Shown here piece after piece: positions 1 through 4,782 of a DNA stretch of 5,048 nucleotides (its first letter is position 1; every line of letters begins with the position of its first letter). Position numbers and translations under genes: made by a program. The notes below the pieces were generated by a model. It saw only the letters and a program-made list of their open reading frames with translations. It was not told the origin of the DNA and made no database searches. The DNA is taken from contig SKNP01000094.1 in NCBI GenBank assembly GCA_007120485.1, positions 1-5,048 of the forward strand. The letters are read 5' to 3'. Origin of the DNA: Nitriliruptoraceae bacterium. Its GTDB lineage: Bacteria; Actinomycetota; Nitriliruptoria; Nitriliruptorales; Nitriliruptoraceae.

Positions 1-944
1 ACCTTGGTCACGACCCCGTCGATCTCGTAGGCGACATCGTGACGGGCCGAGGTCCACCGCTGCACGAAGTCCCAGACGTCGTCCAGCGAGTCGAAGACGG
101 TCGTCTCCTCCGGGACCGGCAGCCCGGCGTCAGCGAGCCACTGCAGCGCCTGGCTGTGCCGGTCGAAGCTGATCCCGTCAAGCGCACCGAGCCCGTGGCA
201 CCAGACGGCCAGCGGACGGGTGCGGGTGATCTCCGGGTCCTTCTGGCGCAGTGCACCCGAGGCGGCGTTGCGCGGGTTCATGAACGCGGGCTCGCCCTGC
301 TCGATCCGTTCCCGGTTCATCCGCTCGAAGGCGTCCAGCGGGTAGTACACCTCGCCGCGGACCTCGAGCAGCGCCGGTGGGTCGTCCACGTCCAGCCGGT
401 AGGGCACGTCCTCCACGGTCAGGATCTGCGCGGTGACGTCCTCGCCGACGGTCCCGTCGCCGCGGGTCGCGCCGGTGGCGAGGATCCCGTCGCGGTAGAC
501 CAGATCGATCCCGACCCCGTCGATCTTCAGCTCGCAGACGAACCCGATGCGGGGCGCATCGTCGGGGTCGGCTTCCTCCTCGTCGGCGGCGGCGCCGGTG
601 GCCGCGGCCATCCCCCTCCGGACCCGGTCCGCCCACGCCGCGAGCTCCTGGTACGAGAACGCGTTGTCCAGGCTGAGCATCGGCTGGGGGTGTTCCACCG
701 GCGGGAACGCGCTGTCGGGTGGTGCCCCGACCTGCCGGGTCGGCGAGGTGGCGCTGGCCAGGGTCGGGTGGGTGGCCTCGATCGCCTCGAGCTCGCGCAG
801 CAGCGCGTCGAACGCCGCGTCGGGCATCGGCGGGTCGGACAGCGCGTAGTAGCGGTAGCGGGCGTCGCGGATCTGACGCGCGACCTCGTCGTGACGCTTC
901 CGCGCGACGGCGAGGTCGGAGGCCACGTCGGGGGTGTCGGCCAC
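1..944 (-). CDS. ligA: NAD+-dependent DNA ligase LigA, N-terminal part (cut by window edge)
   Basis: LigA seals nicks during replication and repair, using NAD+ to adenylate an active-site lysine. The 314 codons present cover domain Ia (about residues 10-65) and most of the adenylation domain; the OB-fold, zinc finger, HhH and BRCT parts lie off the left edge. Visible motifs are the nucleotidyltransferase motif ELKIDG with the adenylated lysine at K140, TRGDG at 160-164, EVRGE at 195-199, NPRNAASGALRQKD at 223-236, and EIDGVV at 307-312. The start is GTG at 944, preceded by GGAG at 950-953 with a 5-nt gap, and it gives a normal N-terminus. Oddities: a 15-20 residue Ala/acidic insert just before K140 (about 113-131), F45 where the family usually has the Tyr of the 'DAEYD' motif, and GVGID after KIDG where G(L/V)A(V/L)(S/N) is usual. 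The other key motifs are intact, so it is probably functional. Identification is secure. Confidence 0.96.
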   Translation of the reverse strand, partial: MADTPDVASDLAVARKRHDEVARQIRDARYRYYALSDPPMPDAAFDALLRELEAIEATHPTLASATSPTRQVGAPPDSAFPPVEHPQPMLSLDNAFSYQELAAWADRVRRGMAAATGAAADEEEADPDDAPRIGFVCELKIDGVGIDLVYRDGILATGATRGDGTVGEDVTAQILTVEDVPYRLDVDDPPALLEVRGEVYYPLDAFERMNRERIEQGEPAFMNPRNAASGALRQKDPEITRTRPLAVWCHGLGALDGISFDRHSQALQWLADAGLPVPEETTVFDSLDDVWDFVQRWTSARHDVAYEIDGVVTK

Positions 945-1022
945 GGCGGCTCCACGATGCGTTCGGTGACCGGCCGGGCCCTCGGGCGAGGACGGATCCG
1001 GCGGTGCGGCGGCGGGCCACGG

Positions 1023-1028
1023 AGGCTA
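1023..1028 (-). promoter_or_regulatory. possible -10 box for ligA
   Basis: Read on the minus strand this is TAGCCT, which fits the TAnnnT -10 pattern of actinobacterial housekeeping promoters. It lies about 79 bp upstream of the ligA GTG. No convincing -35 box is seen at 16-18 bp spacing. It is a pattern match only, in a 167-bp spacer (945-1111) shared with the divergent small gene. Confidence 0.25.
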
Positions 1029-1111
1029 CTGGCGTCCGCCCACATCGGTCCGGGCGTACGACCGGGTCCGAAGCGCGAGCGCCGATCCGTCCACAACAGA
1101 AGGTCGTTCGT

Positions 1112-1345
1112 ATGGTCGTCAAGCAGATGCACAAACTCGGGGTCAACAGCGACGTGCTGCAGATCCTGGGCTTCGCCTCCATCTTCGCCAGTATCGCCAC
1201 CTGGCGGGCCGCGAAGGAGTCCGGCGACTCCGCACGGGCCGAGCGGTTCGGCATCTTCATCGGGCTCTGGGCACCGACGTTCTTCGCGCTGGCCAGCGAG
1301 GTCGCGGTCTACGAAGCCAAGGAAGACGAGCTCCCGGCTGGCTGA
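1112..1345 (+). CDS. small two-helix membrane protein of unknown function
   Basis: This 77-residue protein is not one I can name. It has a short polar N-terminus, a hydrophobic segment at about 14-31 (VLQILGFASIFASIAT), a charged loop at about 32-46 (RAAKESGDSARAER), a second hydrophobic segment at about 47-65 (GIFIGLWAPTFFALA), and an acidic tail ending EAKEDELPAG. This suggests a helical hairpin in the membrane. The ATG at 1112 is favoured by AGAAGG at 1098-1103 with an 8-nt gap; the frame stays open upstream to 719, but that stretch is Arg/Pro-rich antisense of ligA and not protein-like. The gene runs against its neighbours, divergent from ligA and convergent with doxX, and is followed at once by hairpins. 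The strong Shine-Dalgarno, membrane pattern and terminators support a real gene. Function is unknown; I infer only a membrane location. Confidence 0.75.
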   Translation: MVVKQMHKLGVNSDVLQILGFASIFASIATWRAAKESGDSARAERFGIFIGLWAPTFFALASEVAVYEAKEDELPAG

Positions 1346-1369
1346 CGCCTCCGCGCCGGGCACGGACCG

Positions 1370-1396
1370 GCGCGGACCGGCTCGACCGGTCGGCGC
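1370..1396 (+). terminator. hairpin just after the small membrane gene
   Basis: The arms GCGCGGACCGG (1370-1380) and CCGGTCGGCGC (1386-1396) pair over 11 positions with one mismatch, around the 5-nt loop CTCGA. The hairpin starts 25 nt after the stop of the small membrane gene. There is no T-tract, which is common in high-GC actinobacterial terminators. It could act alone or with the stronger hairpin at 1432-1463. Confidence 0.4.
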
Positions 1397-1431
1397 CGCA
1401 GGGGTCACCTCCACGTCCGGCGGACCAACGG

Positions 1432-1463
1432 CCGACGGCGCAGCCGGGAGGCTGCGCCGTCGG
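1432..1463. terminator. strong convergent terminator hairpin
   Basis: The arms CCGACGGCGCAGCC (1432-1445) and GGCTGCGCCGTCGG (1450-1463) form a perfect 14-bp stem with the 4-nt loop GGGA. It sits between the ends of two convergent genes, 87 nt after the small membrane gene's stop and 35 nt beyond the doxX stop on the other strand. It is therefore well placed to stop transcription from both sides. No T-tract follows on either strand. Confidence 0.75.
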
Positions 1464-1497
1464 AGGGTGCGCCGGGGGTCACCCGACGCCACGTCGC

Positions 1498-2049
1498 TCA
1501 CTTCAGCCAGGGGGCCTTCTGCACGATCGGCAGCTGCTCCCAGCGGCGGCCGAGGCCCCAGGTGTGGCCCGCGGCGCCGACCGCGAAGAGGACGAACAGC
1601 AGGCCGTACAGCAGGTGGTAGGTCCAGAAGGGGTTGTTGTCCGGCAGCAGCGCCCCGGCCCACATCATCACCACGATGGCGGTGCCGGCGACCGCGTTGA
1701 CCCGCAGGCCGATGCCCAGGATCATCGCCAGGCCCATGCCGAGCATGGCGACCATGTACATCACGTCCGCGAAGGCGGTGCCAGCCAGCGCCTGGAACAT
1801 CGGCGCGAGCGGGCCGCTGGTGCCGTGCTCGAGCCAGCCGGCTGCGGGGCTGCCGCCAGCGATCCATGCCGCCTCGGGCTCGGTCGAGAACCGCAGACCG
1901 AAGGCGCTGTCCAGGAACGACCAGAGGAAGATCCAACCGGTCGTGATGCGGATCGTGGCAAGGAGCCGGTTGAAGATCCGGTTCTGCTTGGTCTGCTCCA
2001 GCGAGGGGATCGCCGGGTCGGTGGTGGCGGGAGTCTGGGTGTTGGCCAT
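1498..2049 (-). CDS. DoxX/DoxD-family integral membrane protein
   Basis: This is a 183-residue protein of the DoxX superfamily, close in pattern to proteins annotated as DoxD-like or thiosulfate:quinone oxidoreductase large subunit. Four hydrophobic helices are visible at about 33-50, 95-113, 117-134 and 145-161. Family-like features are RITTGWIFLWSFLD at 34-47, WIAGGSP at 62-68, LGIGLRVNAVAG at 111-122, LLPDNNPFWTYH at 134-145, and GLGRRWEQLP at 165-174. The N-terminus is polar, with no signal peptide. The ATG at 2049 is set by AGGAG at 2056-2060 with a 6-nt gap. It is transcribed in the same direction as mnmA upstream but is separated from it by 316 bp, so it probably has its own promoter. 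Known family roles include quinone-linked thiosulfate oxidation in archaea and a membrane redox-stress complex in mycobacteria. Which applies here, if either, cannot be told from sequence. Family assignment is confident; substrate is not. Confidence 0.88.
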   Translation of the reverse strand: MANTQTPATTDPAIPSLEQTKQNRIFNRLLATIRITTGWIFLWSFLDSAFGLRFSTEPEAAWIAGGSPAAGWLEHGTSGPLAPMFQALAGTAFADVMYMVAMLGMGLAMILGIGLRVNAVAGTAIVVMMWAGALLPDNNPFWTYHLLYGLLFVLFAVGAAGHTWGLGRRWEQLPIVQKAPWLK

Positions 2050-2064
2050 GTCGCTCTCCTCGGG

Positions 2065-2092
2065 TGGTTCGTGGTTCGTGGTCCGTGGTCCG
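2065..2092. repeat. four 7-bp tandem repeats upstream of doxX
   Basis: On the plus strand the units are TGGTTCG twice, then TGGTCCG twice, with no spacing between them. On the coding strand of doxX they read as CGGACCA twice then CGAACCA twice, ending 16 nt before the ATG and just upstream of the Shine-Dalgarno. They would lie in the 5' leader or core promoter of doxX. They could be a binding site, a slippage-prone tract, or simple expansion without a role. Confidence 0.8.
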
Positions 2093-2154
2093 TCGTCGCC
2101 GTCGGCGGCGAGCTCGGGAGCGATGATGGCCGGCAGCGCGGCAACTGGGGAGGG

Positions 2155-2173
2155 CCGATACGGCCTCTATCGG
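2155..2173. promoter_or_regulatory. inverted repeat, possible operator upstream of doxX
   Basis: CCGATA (2155-2160) and TATCGG (2168-2173) are perfect inverted arms separated by 7 bp, giving a 19-bp dyad about 106 bp upstream of the doxX ATG. It is one of the few A/T-containing spots in this spacer. The size suits a dimeric repressor site, but 6-bp arms can arise by chance. Confidence 0.3.
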
Positions 2174-2264
2174 AAGCCGATGGTCCGGTCCTGGATGGGA
2201 CCTCGGCGGACGACGATGAAGGGGGGCCGCCCCGCGGCTCCACGTCGCCGGCGCCTCGAGCCCG

Positions 2265-2283
2265 GGCCGGTCGGGCACCGGCC
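2265..2283 (-). terminator. possible mnmA terminator hairpin
   Basis: The arms GGCCGGT (2265-2271) and ACCGGCC (2277-2283) form a perfect 7-bp GC-rich stem with a 5-nt loop, about 83 nt downstream of the mnmA stop on the minus strand. There is no T-tract. An additional 7-bp stem (2309-2315 with 2327-2333, 11-nt loop) lies closer to the stop, inside the downstream copy of the 63-bp repeat, and could also contribute. Confidence 0.35.
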
Positions 2284-2292
2284 ACTGGATGG

Positions 2293-2421
2293 CCCAGGCT
2301 GCTCAGGCGCTGGCGATCGGCAACCCCGCCAGCCGGTCAGCACGAGCGACCCGTCCCCAGGCTGCTCAGGCGCTGGCGATCGGCAACCCCGCCGGCCGGT
2401 CAGCACGAGCGACCCGTCCCC
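2293..2421. repeat. 63-bp tandem duplication spanning the mnmA 3' end
   Basis: Two head-to-tail copies with a 63-bp period are present: copy 1 at 2293-2355 and copy 2 from 2356, with identity running to 2421. The only difference I find is A2331 versus G2394. Copy 2 encodes the last residues of MnmA and contains its stop codon at 2366-2368. Copy 1 lies beyond the stop and carries the same stop triplet at 2303-2305. The unit is exactly 21 codons, so both copies are in the same frame. Near-identity suggests a recent slippage duplication or ongoing homogenisation. Confidence 0.95.
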
Positions 2422-3514
2422 CACCCAGGCAGACCCGGTCGTCGGGGTCGTACACGACCGCGGCCTGTCCCAGGGCCAGGCCGTGCACGGGCTCGTCGAA
2501 CTCGAGCCGGACGCCGTCCCTGCGGGGATCGACCACCCGACCCGGCACGGTCGTGCCATGCGCACGCACCTGCACGCGCACCGGGCCGTCCGGGGGCCCG
2601 CCCGTGGTCCAGTTGGGCCGTTCCAGCTCGGCCCACCGGCAGGCCAGTGCCTCGCGCGGACCGACCCGGACGGTGCTGCGGGACGCATCGACCTCGGTGA
2701 CGAACCGCCGTCTGGCCCGGCCATCCGCATCGGTCAACGGCGGGGCGTCGGCCAACCCCAGCCCCCGACGCTGTCCAACGGTGAACCGCCACACCCCGTC
2801 GTGCTGGCCGACGACCGCACCGTCGTGGTCGACGATCGGGCCGGGGTCGGCGGGCACGCGTTCGGCGAGGTAGCTGGCGGTGTCACCGTCGGGGATGAAG
2901 CACACGTCGTAGCTGTCGGGCTTGTCGGCCACCCGGAACCCGGCAGCGGCGGCCCGTTCGCGGACCTGATCCTTGGTCAGCTCCCCGACCGGGAGCAGGG
3001 TGGCCGCCAGCTGCTCCGGCGTGGCGACGTAGAGCACGTAGGACTGGTCCTTGGCACCGTCCACGGCGCGGTGCATCCGCACATCCGGCCCGGGGGCGGT
3101 CACCGGCTGCCCACCGCGGCGCAGGCGTGCGTGATGCCCGGTCGCCAGCGCGTCGAACCCCAGGGCCAGCGCCCGCTCGAGCAGCGCCGCGTACTTGACC
3201 CGCTCGTTGCACGTCACGCACGGGTTGGGGGTGATGCCAGCGGCGTACGCGGCGGCGAACGGGTCCTGGACCTCGCGCTCGAAGACGTCGCTCATGTCCC
3301 ACACGTAGTACGGGATCCCCAGCATCTGCGCGGCGCGCCGCGCGTCCTGGGCGTCATCGAGCGTGCAGCACCCGTGTCCGGGGACCTGATCGTCCAGCGG
3401 CACGTCAGCGAGCTTGAGGTGCACACCGGTGACGTCGTGGCCCTGTTCGACCAGCAGTTCGGCGGCGACCGCGCTGTCGACGCCGCCGGACATCGCCACC
3501 AGCACCTGTGCCAT
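2366..3514 (-). CDS. mnmA: tRNA-specific 2-thiouridylase MnmA
   Basis: MnmA adenylates uridine 34 in the anticodon of tRNAs for Lys, Glu and Gln and replaces its C2 oxygen with sulfur passed on from a cysteine desulfurase. The 382-residue protein has the ATP-binding PP-loop SGGVDS at 9-14, the catalytic cysteine region NPCVTCNERVK at 97-107 (C102 is the likely nucleophile), TGHHARL at 125-131, KDQSYVL at 155-161, the second catalytic cysteine C205 in SYDVCFIPDGD, and the central-domain motif FTVGQRRGLGL at 244-254. The C-terminal beta domain ends at LGGGRV (363-368). The ATG at 3514 follows GGAGGG at 3521-3526 with a 6-nt gap, and its A is also the last base of the desulfurase stop (TGATG), so the two are translationally coupled. 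The last 14 residues or so extend past the usual family end, and this tail is the part duplicated downstream. Confidence 0.96.
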   Translation of the reverse strand: MAQVLVAMSGGVDSAVAAELLVEQGHDVTGVHLKLADVPLDDQVPGHGCCTLDDAQDARRAAQMLGIPYYVWDMSDVFEREVQDPFAAAYAAGITPNPCVTCNERVKYAALLERALALGFDALATGHHARLRRGGQPVTAPGPDVRMHRAVDGAKDQSYVLYVATPEQLAATLLPVGELTKDQVRERAAAAGFRVADKPDSYDVCFIPDGDTASYLAERVPADPGPIVDHDGAVVGQHDGVWRFTVGQRRGLGLADAPPLTDADGRARRRFVTEVDASRSTVRVGPREALACRWAELERPNWTTGGPPDGPVRVQVRAHGTTVPGRVVDPRRDGVRLEFDEPVHGLALGQAAVVYDPDDRVCLGGGRVARADRPAGLPIASA

Positions 3515-4731
3515 CAGCGACCCTCCGTCGAGGTGGTCGCATCGGGTGTCGGCGCGGTCTCCGGACCGACCAGCCACGACGCGGCGGAGGCCGTGCGGGC
3601 GGACAACAGGTCCGTCAGCACCTCCTCCAGGAGGTCGCCGGCGCGGGTCACCTCGTCGTCGGTGGTGCTCCAGCCGAGGCTCAGGCGCAGGGGTGTGCCG
3701 GGCAGGCCGGTGGCCGCCATCACCGGCGAGCCGGTGGCTGCACCCGCCCCGCACGCCGAGCCGGACGAGGCCGAGATCTCCACGCGGTCGAGCGCGAGCG
3801 CGAGCGCGGTCGGGTCGACCCCGTCCAGGCGCAGGTGCACGTGGGACGCCAGCCGCCAGGCCGGATCACTCGGTCCGTTCCGCGTCACGCCGTCCAGGGC
3901 GGTGAGCCGCGCTGCCAGCCGGTCGGCCGCGGCGGTCAGCCGCTGCCGCAGGTCCGTGCGGTCGGCGGCCGCCGCCGTCATCGCCGCGCCGCAGGCGGCG
4001 TCCAGCCCGACCGCGAACGTGCCGGAACGCACACCGCGATCCTGACCACCGCCGTGGCTGAGCGGCTCGACCGGCAGCCCACGCCGCAGGACCGCGAACC
4101 CGACGCCCTGCGGGCCACCGATCTTGTGCGCCGAGCCTGCCAGCGCATCGATCCCCCACGCGTCGACGTCCACGTCGAGGGTCGCGATCGCCTGCACGGC
4201 GTCGGTGTGGAGCGGGATCCCGCGCTCGGTGAGTTCCGCACCCAGCGTCGGCAGGTCGTTGATCGCACCGAGCTCGTTGTTGGCGGCCATGACGCTCACC
4301 AGCGCCGTGTCCGACGTCACGGCGGAGAGCACCTGCTCAACGTCGACCCGCCCGTCGGTGCGCGGCGGGACCACGCTCAGGGTGGCGTCGCCGCGGTCGG
4401 CGAGCCACCGGCCCGGCTCGAGCACCGCCGGGTGCTCGACGGCGGTCGTGACCAGGTGTGGGACGCTCCGCTGACGTTCGGCAGCCGCCCAGACGATCCC
4501 CTTGACGGCGAGGTTGTCGGCTTCCGTCCCACCGGAGGTGAACACCACCTCGTGTGGGGAGCAGTGCAGGGCGGCCGCGACCTGCTCGCGGGCGGCTTCC
4601 ACGGCGGTGCGCGCGCGCTGCCCCGCCAGGTGGGTCGACGAGGCGTTGGCGGCGTCGAGCCAGCCCAGCAACGCCTCGCGCGCTTCGGGGCGAGGCGGGG
4701 TGGTCGCGGCGTGGTCGAGGTGGATGCCCAT
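3514..4731 (-). CDS. iscS: cysteine desulfurase (IscS/NifS family, class V aminotransferase fold)
   Basis: This PLP enzyme converts L-cysteine to alanine and holds the sulfur as a persulfide for transfer to acceptors, here most likely MnmA. The 405-residue protein shows LDHAATTPPRPEA at 5-17, SSTHLAGQRAR at 31-41, TSGGTEADNLAVKG at 65-78, AVEH with PLP-stacking H100, AANNELG at 149-155, HTDAVQA with D177, the PLP lysine K203 in SAHKIGGPQG, GGGQDRGVRSGT at 227-238, and catalytic C327 in SSGSACGAG. The GSAC loop resembles that of group I (IscS-like) enzymes. A Thr/Ser/Pro-rich tail of about 20 residues ends the protein. The ATG at 4731 gives the normal N-terminus for the family; the frame stays open to 4878 but that part is Arg-rich and overlaps the divergent gene. 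No usable Shine-Dalgarno precedes the ATG, and a -10-like box 7 nt upstream suggests leaderless translation. The symbol is by family; orthology to iscS versus nifS/sufS is not proven here. Confidence 0.93.
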   Translation of the reverse strand: MGIHLDHAATTPPRPEAREALLGWLDAANASSTHLAGQRARTAVEAAREQVAAALHCSPHEVVFTSGGTEADNLAVKGIVWAAAERQRSVPHLVTTAVEHPAVLEPGRWLADRGDATLSVVPPRTDGRVDVEQVLSAVTSDTALVSVMAANNELGAINDLPTLGAELTERGIPLHTDAVQAIATLDVDVDAWGIDALAGSAHKIGGPQGVGFAVLRRGLPVEPLSHGGGQDRGVRSGTFAVGLDAACGAAMTAAAADRTDLRQRLTAAADRLAARLTALDGVTRNGPSDPAWRLASHVHLRLDGVDPTALALALDRVEISASSGSACGAGAATGSPVMAATGLPGTPLRLSLGWSTTDDEVTRAGDLLEEVLTDLLSARTASAASWLVGPETAPTPDATTSTEGR

Positions 4732-4738
4732 GCCCCCG

Positions 4739-4744
4739 ACGGTA
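4739..4744 (-). promoter_or_regulatory. probable -10 box of the desulfurase-mnmA operon (leaderless)
   Basis: Read on the minus strand the hexamer is TACCGT, matching TAnnnT. Exactly 7 nt (CGGGGGC) separate it from the ATG at 4731, so transcription would start at or next to the A of the start codon. The absence of a properly spaced Shine-Dalgarno agrees with a leaderless mRNA, which is common in actinobacteria. No -35 match is visible. Confidence 0.5.
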
Positions 4745-4748
4745 GCGT
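4743..4748 (+). promoter_or_regulatory. probable -10 box of the divergent gene
   Basis: TAGCGT matches TAnnnT on the plus strand and shares its TA with the minus-strand box at 4739-4744, giving the symmetric pattern AnnnTAnnnT at 4739-4748. Start of transcription would fall near 4755, leaving a leader of roughly 28 nt with the Shine-Dalgarno AGGAAGGG at 4768-4775, 7 nt before the ATG. No clear -35 box is seen. Confidence 0.4.
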
Positions 4749-4782
4749 CCGAGCCACGACCGTCCCGAGGAAGGGCGAACCG

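Larger units (their letters stand above)
2050..2365. other. 316-bp mnmA-doxX spacer with repeats, no gene seen
   Basis: No reading frame here looks like a protein on either strand; the open frames are Arg/Pro/Ser-rich shadows. Going from the doxX side, it holds the doxX Shine-Dalgarno, four 7-bp tandem repeats (2065-2092), a 6-bp inverted repeat (2155-2173), a 7-bp hairpin (2265-2283) and the non-coding copy of a 63-bp duplication (2293-2355). It most likely carries the doxX promoter and the end of the mnmA transcript. No good -35/-10 pair for doxX was found by eye. Confidence 0.6.

Noticed and set aside
39..1700. A 553-residue open frame on the plus strand
   Set aside because: It is antisense to ligA, overlaps the small membrane gene in another frame and runs into the convergent doxX end. 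Its composition is Arg/Gly/Pro-rich with no motif.
527..2278. A 583-residue open frame on the minus strand
   Set aside because: It overlaps ligA and doxX in the wrong frame and crosses the strong terminator hairpin. It has no family resemblance.
2065..2421. Possible CRISPR-like array
   Set aside because: The heptamers have no spacers, and the 63-bp units are directly abutting with only two copies, so neither has repeat-spacer structure.
2289..2873. Plus-strand frame with a repeated QAAQALAIGNPA(S/G)RSARATRP motif
   Set aside because: The apparent protein repeat is just the 63-bp DNA duplication read on the antisense strand; the rest is antisense of mnmA.
3515..3754. An 80-residue N-terminal extension of MnmA
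   Set aside because: It lies inside the 3' end of the desulfurase gene in another frame. The ATG at 3514 has a GGAGGG Shine-Dalgarno and places the PP-loop at the usual position.
3791..3807. GAGCGC-type short tandem repeat
   Set aside because: It is inside the desulfurase gene and encodes the ordinary helix segment ALALALD, so it reflects codon use and not a separate element.
1634..4045. An 803-residue open frame on the plus strand
   Set aside because: It runs antisense across doxX, mnmA and part of the desulfurase, which carry clear family motifs on the other strand. Long antisense frames are expected at this GC content, and the translation is low-complexity with no recognisable domain.
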